From Rhodobacterales bacterium (lineage in GTDB: Bacteria; Pseudomonadota; Alphaproteobacteria; Rhodobacterales; Rhodobacteraceae), in assembly GCA_002748265.1 (NCBI GenBank), contig PDRY01000012.1, forward strand, positions 62,001-126,000: a DNA stretch of 64,000 bases, in the 5' to 3' direction. Within the stretch, counting starts at the first letter, position 1, and every line of letters begins with the position of its first letter. Positions 57,961 to 64,000 of the stretch are shown here, piece by piece. The notes beneath the pieces are model-generated. The model searched no databases. It saw only the letters and a list, made by a program, of their open reading frames with translations, and was not told the DNA's origin. A program made the translations under genes and the position numbers.

Positions 57961-58364
57961 CAGACCTGCTCCAGCTCAATCAGGCAGCCGTTGAAATCCT
58001 TCGGGTGCAGGAACAGCACCGGCTTGCCATGGGCGCCGATCTTGGGCTCTCCGGTGCCCAGAACGCGGGCGCCTTCGGCCTTGAGCTTGTCGCGCGCGGC
58101 GATGATATCTTCGACCTCATAGCACATGTGGTGGATGCCGCCCGACGGGTTCTTTTCCAGGAAGCCGTTGATCGGGCTGTCGTCGCCGAGGGGGTAGAGC
58201 AGTTCGATCTTGGTGTTGGGCAGGGTGATGAACACCACCGTCACGCCGTGATCGGGTTCATCCTGGGGGGCGCCGACATCCGCGCCCAGAGTGTCGCGAT
58301 ACTGGGCCGAAGCCGCCTCCAGGTCGGGCACTGCGATTGCCACATGGTTCAACCGTCCGATCAT
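57960..58364 (-). CDS. mce: Methylmalonyl-CoA epimerase
   Basis: A 134-residue vicinal-oxygen-chelate enzyme that interconverts (R)- and (S)-methylmalonyl-CoA. It has GRLNHVAIAVPDLEAA, ELLYPLGDDSPINGFLEKNPSGGIHHMCYEV and FLHPKDFNGCLIELEQ, with the metal-binding His and Glu residues. The start at 58364 has GGAGG upstream; in-frame codons further up lack one. It links to the ethylmalonyl-CoA pathway, whose mch and mcl2 genes lie at 7.4-10.1 kb. Confidence 0.95.
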   Translation of the reverse strand: MIGRLNHVAIAVPDLEAASAQYRDTLGADVGAPQDEPDHGVTVVFITLPNTKIELLYPLGDDSPINGFLEKNPSGGIHHMCYEVEDIIAARDKLKAEGARVLGTGEPKIGAHGKPVLFLHPKDFNGCLIELEQV

Positions 58365-58498
58365 CCTTGCCTCCATCCTTGATCTCACGCCCTTGTGCCG
58401 CCCCCGCGCGACTTTGCCAAGGGGATCGGGGCGCCGTTAATGGCCGGTTTACCCTTCTGCGCTCCAAATGGCGTGACGCTGCCGAACGGAGATAGATC

Positions 58499-59224
58499 AT
58501 GACCAGCCTGGATGACCTGCTTGAACACCGCCCGCCCACGCCTGAGCGGCCCTTGCTGGGGCTGACGATGCTCCTCGTCGAAGACAGCCGGTTCACATGT
58601 GAAGCGCTGCGCCTGATGTGCCTACGCTCGGGCGCACGCCTGCGGCGGGCCGGATCGCTCCACCATGCCCGGCGGCACCTGTCCACGTATCGTCCCGGCG
58701 CGGTCCTGATCGACCTTGGGCTGCCTGACGGGGATGGCGCCTCGCTGATCCAGGAACTGGCAAGCGCGGCCCCCCGTGTCGGCGCCGTGCTGGCGACCAG
58801 CGGCGATCCTGATGGTCGTGAGCGGGCGGAAGCCGCGGGCGCGGATGCGTTCATGCCCAAGCCGGTCACCAGCCTCGCCATGTTCCAGAACACGGTGCTA
58901 AGCGCCCTGCCCCGTGATCGCCGCCCTCCGGGGCCGCGCCTGCTCCCGCAGGAGGAGATCGCCCCCGATCCAATCGCTCTGCGAGACGACCTCTCCCATG
59001 CCGCCGCGCTGCTCGCCCCCGGAGGCACCGGGATCGAGCTGGAGTATGCCGCGCAGTTCCTCGCTAGTCTTGGCAAGGCGGCGGGCGATGGTGTGCTGCG
59101 ACGCGCCGGGGAGGAGCTCAGCGAACGCCTGGTGACGGGTCGGCCGGTCGGCAATGCGCTGTCGCGGCTCAACACCATGGTCACCCAGATGCTGAGCGAG
59201 ACACGGTGCCCGATGGACGCCTAA
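58499..59224 (+). CDS. Response regulator receiver-domain protein
   Basis: A 241-residue cytoplasmic protein. Residues about 20-130 form a receiver domain: LLVEDSRFTCEALRLM (acidic pocket), AVLIDLGLPDGDG with the phosphoacceptor aspartate, and FMPKPVTSLAMF with the conserved lysine. The remaining 110 residues are helical and have no recognised DNA-binding fold. GGAG precedes the start. It has no adjacent histidine kinase, so it is an orphan regulator or part of a phosphorelay. Confidence 0.87.
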   Translation: MTSLDDLLEHRPPTPERPLLGLTMLLVEDSRFTCEALRLMCLRSGARLRRAGSLHHARRHLSTYRPGAVLIDLGLPDGDGASLIQELASAAPRVGAVLATSGDPDGRERAEAAGADAFMPKPVTSLAMFQNTVLSALPRDRRPPGPRLLPQEEIAPDPIALRDDLSHAAALLAPGGTGIELEYAAQFLASLGKAAGDGVLRRAGEELSERLVTGRPVGNALSRLNTMVTQMLSETRCPMDA

Positions 59225-59375
59225 CGAACGAAAATCCTGTCACGGGTCGATCCGCGAGCGGGAGCAATTTCGGCAGACGGGTGAGCAATTGAGCTGACGC
59301 CGAACTCCTCCGAAATAGGAAGCCAAACGCTAACAACTCACATCAGCAAGGAATAACCGCCTAGTCCCCTATCAA

Positions 59376-59406
59376 ACGCAAACGGGCCGCCCCGAAGGAC
59401 GGCCCG
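59376..59406 (-). terminator. Terminator of the F0 ATP synthase operon
   Basis: The arms CGGGCCGCCC (59383-59392) and GGACGGCCCG (59397-59406) form a 10-bp stem with one internal mismatch and a CGAA loop. On the minus strand it is followed by TTTGCGTTTG. It lies 22 bp after the atpF stop. The rest of the 203-bp gap 59225-59427 holds nothing recognised. Confidence 0.75.
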
Positions 59407-59427
59407 CGCGATCTCATTCAAGCGATC

Positions 59428-59991
59428 TTAGTGGAGCTTCGCGTCCACGACGCCGATCGCTTCATCAATCATCTTGTTGGCGCTCGTTGCGGTGGTCTGT
59501 TCAGCCACCACCTTGCGCGCCGCTTGCACGGCGAGCGAAACAGCACTGTCCTTGACCTCGCGCTCGGCCGCCTCACGGGCGTTCTTGAGCTGGTCTTCGG
59601 CAGCTTCCATGCGCCGCGCCACGGAGCGACGGATGTCCTCCTTGGCCTCTTCGGCGGCGCGTTCGGCTTCTTCGCGCGCATTGGCAACGATACGATCCGC
59701 CTGCTCCTGCACATCCTTCTGCTTGCGCTCATAAGAGGCGAGCAGCGTCTGCGCCTCTTCGCGCAGCGCCTTGGCTTCGTCCAGTTCCGACTGGATGCCC
59801 GCGGCGCGGTCATCCAGCATCTTGGTCATCATGCCGGGGACCTTGAAGTAGATCAGGATGGCGATGAACAGCAGGAAGGCCAGCAGCACCACGAAGTTGG
59901 TGTTGTGCAGCGAGAAGAACGGACCCGAGGCAGCAAGGGCCGGTTGGGCCGAAAGCGTCAGCGCGGCGGCTGTGAGTGCAATACGGCTCAT
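59428..59991 (-). CDS. atpF: ATP synthase F0 subunit b
   Basis: A 187-residue peripheral-stalk subunit. A signal-like N terminus ([17 protein letters not shown]) precedes the membrane anchor [19 protein letters not shown] long charged helix follows ([20 protein letters not shown] and repeats) that dimerises with the b' subunit. It overlaps the atpX stop by four bases and is the last gene of the operon. Confidence 0.95.
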   Translation of the reverse strand: MSRIALTAAALTLSAQPALAASGPFFSLHNTNFVVLLAFLLFIAILIYFKVPGMMTKMLDDRAAGIQSELDEAKALREEAQTLLASYERKQKDVQEQADRIVANAREEAERAAEEAKEDIRRSVARRMEAAEDQLKNAREAAEREVKDSAVSLAVQAARKVVAEQTTATSANKMIDEAIGVVDAKLH

Positions 59992-60539
59992 CCCTTGATC
60001 CTTTCATCGACAGCGGCGGTCAGCGCAGCCTGATCGGCGGAGCCGCCCAGGGCCGCAACAAGAGCGCCAGCGGTGTCAATCGCGGCCTCACGCGCCGTGC
60101 TGGCCGCCTGGTCGCGAATGTCCGCGATTGCCTTTTCGGCTTCGGCGGTCTGCTCGGCGATCTGAGCGTCGGCACGGGCCAGTTCGGCATCCAGGTCCTT
60201 CTGGATGTCGGCGCGGGCCTTTTCGACGATCTGGTTCGCCTCGGCGCGGGCATCGGCAAGCGCCTGATCATAGGCGGCTTCGGCCTCGACGGCCTTTTGC
60301 TTCAGCTCCTCGGCACTGGCGAGGTCATTGGTGATCGTCCCCTGACGCTCGGCCAGAACGCCACCGATGCGCGGCAGCGCAACGCGGGTCAGGATGAAGT
60401 AAATCGCCAGAAGGGCGACGATCAGCCAGAAAATCTGGTTCGGGAAGGTCGAGAAATCGAGCTGCGGCATACCCGCACCGCTTTCGGCAGCGTGCTCCAT
60501 TTCGGCGGCGACCGATTCCACGTGGGTGGTGTTAGCCAT
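59988..60539 (-). CDS. atpX: ATP synthase F0 subunit b'
   Basis: A 183-residue second stalk subunit typical of photosynthetic and related alphaproteobacteria. Its anchor is [16 protein letters not shown] at about residues 32-47, followed by [17 protein letters not shown] and a long Ala/Glu-rich coiled coil. It differs from subunit b in lacking the signal-like start and forms a b-b' heterodimer. Confidence 0.94.
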   Translation of the reverse strand: MANTTHVESVAAEMEHAAESGAGMPQLDFSTFPNQIFWLIVALLAIYFILTRVALPRIGGVLAERQGTITNDLASAEELKQKAVEAEAAYDQALADARAEANQIVEKARADIQKDLDAELARADAQIAEQTAEAEKAIADIRDQAASTAREAAIDTAGALVAALGGSADQAALTAAVDERIKG

Positions 60540-60571
60540 GGCGGACCCCTTTGATCTCTGATGCGGCCCCA

Positions 60572-60598
60572 GGCCGGAACGCGTGTGGCGCCCCGGCC
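60572..60598 (-). other. Stem-loop between atpE and atpX
   Basis: GGCCGG (60572-60577) and CCGGCC (60593-60598) form a stem with a 15-nt loop in the 86-bp gap after atpE. It may protect the 3' end of the highly used atpE segment or damp read-through, giving more c subunits than b subunits. Inferred from position. Confidence 0.35.
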
Positions 60599-60625
60599 CG
60601 GCCGTAAGGATGGATCAGAGGTCGC

Positions 60626-60862
60626 TTAGACGGCGAACATCAGCAGCAGAGCAACGAGGAACGAGAAGATCCCCAGAGCTTCTGCGAACGCGATGCCGAT
60701 GAAGAGCGTCGCGGTCTGGCCACCGGCAGCCGACGGGTTGCGCAGGGCACCCGACAGGAAGTTGCCAGCCACGGAACCCACACCAACAGCGGCGGTGCCG
60801 GAACCGATGGCAGCCAGACCGGCGCCGATGAACTGACCCATTTGTGCGATATCGCCTTCCAT
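60626..60862 (-). CDS. atpE: ATP synthase F0 subunit c
   Basis: A 78-residue hairpin of two helices that forms the rotor ring. [23 protein letters not shown] is the Gly-rich first helix. The loop has ALRNPSA with its conserved R-N-P, and the proton-carrying glutamate lies in [15 protein letters not shown] ribosome site precedes the start. Confidence 0.98.
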   Translation of the reverse strand: MEGDIAQMGQFIGAGLAAIGSGTAAVGVGSVAGNFLSGALRNPSAAGGQTATLFIGIAFAEALGIFSFLVALLLMFAV

Positions 60863-60908
60863 ATCCTTGTCTCCTTACGATGGAATTGAGGGAAGTAGTT
60901 TTCAGACC

Positions 60909-61706
60909 TTAGTGCGAGGGGTGCAGCGCATCCTTCAGATACACGCAGGTCAGAATGGTGAACACGTAGGCCTGGATGAAGGCCACCATGACCTCCAGAC
61001 CGTAGATTGCAGTGATGGCCACGATGGACAGGGGCGCAATCGCCGCAATGGCAGCAAAGCCAGCGAACACTTTCATCACCGCGTGACCGGCCATGATGTT
61101 GCCGGCAAGACGGATGGAGTGGCTGACAGGCCGCACGAAATAAGAGATAAGCTCGATCACAGCAAGGATCGGGCGCAGCGCCAGCGGCGCCGACTTGACC
61201 CAGAACAGCTCAAGGAACTTGGCGCCGTTCTTCACGAAGCCCAGCACCGTCACGGTGAGGAACACCGCCAGAGCCAACACCGCCGTCACAGCAATGTGCG
61301 AGGTCGGGGTGAAGGAGGTCGGGATCAGGCCCAGCATGTTGGCCATGACGATGAAGAGGAACAGCGTCATGATATAAGGGAAGTATTTCACCCCATCTTT
61401 GCCTGCCACGTCTTCGACCATCTTGTAGACAAAGCCATAGGCCAGTTCGGCCAGGGACTGGCTGCGGCTCGGCACCATGGCGCGCTTGCGGGTGCCGATC
61501 ACCAGCAGCAGGACAACGGCCAGAACGGCAATGCCCATCCACAGGGTCGCATTGGTGATCGTGTAGAAGCTGATCGGACCGTCGCCAAAGAGCGGCTTGA
61601 TCTCGAACTGATCGAGTGGGTGGAAAACCAGACCACCGCCTTCGCCATGCGCGGCGTCGGCAGCGTGGGTGGCGGCGTCGTGTGCTTCGGTCGTCGTGTT
61701 GGCCAC
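60909..61706 (-). CDS. atpB: ATP synthase F0 subunit a
   Basis: A 265-residue proton-channel subunit. It has five or six helices and the essential arginine in [30 protein letters not shown] and [17 protein letters not shown] are typical of subunit a. The N terminus ([17 protein letters not shown]) is His/Ala-rich and soluble. It begins 1 bp past the atpI stop. Confidence 0.97.
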   Translation of the reverse strand: MANTTTEAHDAATHAADAAHGEGGGLVFHPLDQFEIKPLFGDGPISFYTITNATLWMGIAVLAVVLLLVIGTRKRAMVPSRSQSLAELAYGFVYKMVEDVAGKDGVKYFPYIMTLFLFIVMANMLGLIPTSFTPTSHIAVTAVLALAVFLTVTVLGFVKNGAKFLELFWVKSAPLALRPILAVIELISYFVRPVSHSIRLAGNIMAGHAVMKVFAGFAAIAAIAPLSIVAITAIYGLEVMVAFIQAYVFTILTCVYLKDALHPSH

Positions 61707-61707
61707 G

Positions 61708-62055
61708 TCAGTCTTCCTCGTCCTCGTCCGCCTTGGGCGGCATGTCCTGCCCGATATCGGGCCCGTGTATCTGCTGCACCTCTTGCGCGGTGCGCATCAA
61801 GGTCTTCACTCCGGCCGCGAGGCCCAGGAAAATGAAAACCACCATCAAAAACGGCTTGGTGCCAAACAAGGCATCCAGCCCAAAACCGATGGCGAACCCG
61901 ATCCCGAGCCCGGCCACCAGCTCGACCACCATGCGCCAGGCGATCTGCGCCTGGGAATAGTGCTCTTCGGAGTGGTGCTTTTGCGCCTCCGGCCCTTTCG
62001 CCGCGGCGATCCGCTCTTCCAGAGCTTTGAGCCGCTCGGCATCCGTTTCGGGCAT
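61708..62055 (-). CDS. atpI: ATP synthase protein I
   Basis: A 115-residue assembly factor for the c-ring. [14 protein letters not shown] is the N-terminal helix, [24 protein letters not shown] the first membrane segment, and [20 protein letters not shown] the second. The acidic tail (DEDEED) is common. The ATG at 62055 is used; a GTG eight codons upstream is possible. First gene of atpI-B-E-X-F. Confidence 0.92.
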   Translation of the reverse strand: MPETDAERLKALEERIAAAKGPEAQKHHSEEHYSQAQIAWRMVVELVAGLGIGFAIGFGLDALFGTKPFLMVVFIFLGLAAGVKTLMRTAQEVQQIHGPDIGQDMPPKADEDEED

Positions 62056-62204
62056 TGCAGTCGCACCAGTTCCGTTCACCGCAGGAGGTACGGCGCAGGG
62101 CGAACCGAGTCAAGCGCACAGACGCGAAAGCCATCCGATTGAAAAATATAACGATTTACCAGCGAAAGCCTTTCAACATGCACTGTTGGCGCTCACAACG
62201 ATAT

Positions 62205-62220
62205 TCAACCAGATGGTTGA
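62205..62220 (+). promoter_or_regulatory. Perfect palindrome upstream of the ArsR gene (candidate operator)
   Basis: TCAACCA-GA-TGGTTGA (62205-62220) is a perfect 7+2+7 palindrome, followed at once by a further CCAACC. It lies 32 bp before the ArsR start codon and about 150 bp before atpI on the other strand. Perfect dyads of this size are typical ArsR-family operators, so autoregulation is likely. Confidence 0.6.
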
Positions 62221-62252
62221 CCAACCTGCCGGGATGGCGTTGAAGCAGCGCC

Positions 62253-62657
62253 ATGGCTGACACGCTCGACACCACCTTCGCCGCCCTTGCGGACCCAACC
62301 CGAAGAGCGATTCTGGCGATGTTGTTAGAGGACGACATGGCCGTGACGGATGTCGCGACGCCGTTCCAGATGTCTCTGGCCGCGATTTCCAAGCACCTGA
62401 ACGTGCTGACGGCGGCGGGCCTCATCAGTCAGGAGAAACGCGGCCGCGTGAAATGGTGCAAGCTGGAGCCCGACGCCCTGCGCGCGGCAAGCACGTGGAT
62501 GCTGGGCTTCGGGCAGTTCAACCCCGAAGACCTGGACGCCCTGGAGGACGTCTTGCTGCGACTGGGATCAGAGAGCGAACTGGACGACGGCCAGAACGAT
62601 CACGATGAGGCCGACAAGATAGATGATGGCACGCATGGGACTTCCCTCCAGTTGTGA
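62253..62657 (+). CDS. ArsR/SmtB family transcriptional regulator
   Basis: A 134-residue winged-helix repressor. ALADPTRRAILAMLLEDDMAVTDVA and MSLAAISKHLNVLTAAGLISQEKRGRVKWCKL are the DNA-binding core. It lacks the CxC metal motif of classical ArsR; a single Cys lies in KWCKL, so the signal may not be a metal. The last 28 residues are acidic low-complexity sequence and lie antisense to a 22-aa microprotein gene. It is divergent from the F0 operon. Confidence 0.9.
   Translation: MADTLDTTFAALADPTRRAILAMLLEDDMAVTDVATPFQMSLAAISKHLNVLTAAGLISQEKRGRVKWCKLEPDALRAASTWMLGFGQFNPEDLDALEDVLLRLGSESELDDGQNDHDEADKIDDGTHGTSLQL
62568..62636 (-). CDS. 22-aa membrane microprotein antisense to the arsR 3' end
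   Basis: A frame of 22 codons, MRAIIYLVGLIVIVLAVVQF plus two residues, preceded on the minus strand by TGGAGGG about seven bases before the ATG. The product is almost entirely one hydrophobic helix with a single Arg near the start. Single-helix microproteins of this YLVGLIVIV type occur in other Rhodobacteraceae as far as I recall. It lies fully inside the plus-strand ArsR coding sequence. Confidence 0.6.
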   Translation of the reverse strand: MRAIIYLVGLIVIVLAVVQFAL

Positions 62658-62750
62658 GGCGTTCAGATAGCGCCTTAGGGCGTCATTGTCAGGGGGCCTT
62701 GGCTGGCCCATAGTCGCCCCACTGTAACCGAAACTCGGTGAGTTCGCGCC

Positions 62751-63221
62751 ATGAAAGTTGTTCGCCACCATCCCGCACAGCTGATCTTGGCCGAGCGGCC
62801 CCTTGTTTGGGCCGCGTTTGGGTTTTTCGGGACCATGGCTTTTGCGACGGCCGCGGTGCTGACTTTCGGAGAAGGTGTGTTCGTCAGTCTCGCTCTTGCT
62901 GCGGGCGCGATCTTTTGGGCGCTGATCTCATCGCTCATCATTCAGCGGGTCCAGGTCATCTTTAACCGGGAGACGGGAAAAGTGCGGCTGCGGCGGCGCT
63001 CTGCCTGGTCCTATCAGGAACAGATCCTTCCTCTGGCCGAAGTCGCCTCGGTTCTGCGTGTGGGCGACAGATCGGATGGGACGACCGTCTACCGCTATGA
63101 GCTGGTGATGACCGACGGGCGCCAGCTCCCCATTGAGGAAAGCTTCACCAATGTCGGGCGCCCGCAATCCGTCGCCGACACAGTGAACGCCTGGCTTGAC
63201 TCGCGTGGGCCCGCCGCCTAA
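62751..63221 (+). CDS. Membrane protein with cytoplasmic PH-like tail, unknown
   Basis: A 156-residue protein. Two helices occupy about 17-37 (PLVWAAFGFFGTMAFATAAVL) and 43-64. The rest looks beta-rich (NRETGKVRLRRRSAWSYQEQ, LPLAEVASVLRVG, TTVYRYELVMTDGRQLPIEES), a pattern seen in small membrane proteins with a PH-like domain. No name could be given. A terminator-like hairpin follows at 63293. Confidence 0.75.
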   Translation: MKVVRHHPAQLILAERPLVWAAFGFFGTMAFATAAVLTFGEGVFVSLALAAGAIFWALISSLIIQRVQVIFNRETGKVRLRRRSAWSYQEQILPLAEVASVLRVGDRSDGTTVYRYELVMTDGRQLPIEESFTNVGRPQSVADTVNAWLDSRGPAA

Positions 63222-63292
63222 ATCCGGCCCAACACCCGGAAGCCCTGTCTTCCGGTCCTGCGCTCATGCAGGATCGCCCCCCGTCAGCGCGA

Positions 63293-63313
63293 TGCGCCCA
63301 CGGGGGCATTTTT
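63293..63313 (+). terminator. Terminator between the membrane protein gene and ffh
   Basis: GCCC-ACGG-GGGC with flanking partial pairing (63293-63308) runs into ATTTTT (63308-63313). It lies 72 bp past the preceding stop and 63 bp before ffh. A second hairpin, CCGGAAG/CTTCCGG, lies just upstream near 63235-63254. Confidence 0.65.
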
Positions 63314-63375
63314 GATATTCGGCGCTGCGTGCCCATCTAGGACACAGGCGCAACAACACCGGAGGCGACGGCCCC

Positions 63376-64000
<625 letters not shown>

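Overview
The window is dense, GC-rich chromosomal DNA with short intergenic gaps. It looks like a member of the Rhodobacteraceae (Alphaproteobacteria, Roseobacter/Rhodobacter side). Four features support this: the sdhCDAB, mcl2-nnrU-DUF1737-mch, mdh and sucCD-sucAB block resembles the Rhodobacter sphaeroides order as I recall it; F0 ATP synthase genes (atpI-B-E-X-F) lie apart from F1; there is a murA-DUF2948-hisD-UPF0262-infA-maf-RNase E/G cluster; and there is a C4-dicarboxylate dctPQM set. No phage, transposon or CRISPR array was seen.

Layout. 1-2.8 kb: the 3' end of uvrB, a periplasmic DUF4198 protein, tRNA-Arg(UCU), a DUF1989 protein and a small Cys-rich membrane protein. 2.8-20.7 kb is a central-carbon island: succinate dehydrogenase, a DUF4344 metallopeptidase-like protein, an ethylmalonyl-CoA pathway operon, a TauE/SafE permease, malate dehydrogenase, a glycosyltransferase, succinyl-CoA synthetase, a DUF805-like membrane protein, and the E1 and E2 subunits of 2-oxoglutarate dehydrogenase. 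The lpdA gene is not in the window. 20.7-28.4 kb: a MAPEG protein, a large two-domain glycosyltransferase/RgpF protein, and the TRAP transporter DctPQM. 27.4-34 kb: a housekeeping run on the minus strand from a 46-aa protein and murA down to a small RNase E/G homologue, plus tRNA-Thr(GGU). 34-41 kb: glycerol catabolism (glpD-glpK), a medium-chain oxidoreductase, an acyl-CoA synthetase and an SDR. 41-48 kb: a PhoX-like (DUF839) exported protein, then an imelysin / di-haem oxidoreductase / imelysin / DUF1513 operon that also contains an unrecognised 156-aa protein. 48-59 kb: prmA, proS, a LysR regulator, an AI-2E permease, hdaA, ppk, a nitroreductase, an EI24 protein, DUF1467, methylmalonyl-CoA epimerase and a response regulator. 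59-64 kb: the F0 operon, an ArsR regulator with a 22-aa membrane microprotein antisense to its 3' end, a membrane protein and the 5' part of ffh.

How the genes fit together. DctPQM would bring in succinate, fumarate and malate. SdhCDAB, Mdh, SucCD and SucAB process them in the TCA cycle. Mcl2, Mch and the epimerase belong to acetyl-CoA assimilation through the ethylmalonyl-CoA pathway. Two near-identical double palindromes, each with two GTGATCAC cores about 20 bp apart, sit at similar distances upstream of sdhC and sucC and suggest a shared TCA-cycle regulator. A triple 11-bp-spaced repeat resembling a Pho box lies upstream of the PhoX-like gene. The least explained locus is the imelysin/di-haem oxidoreductase operon. 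All functional calls come from reading the translated sequence; no database search was run.
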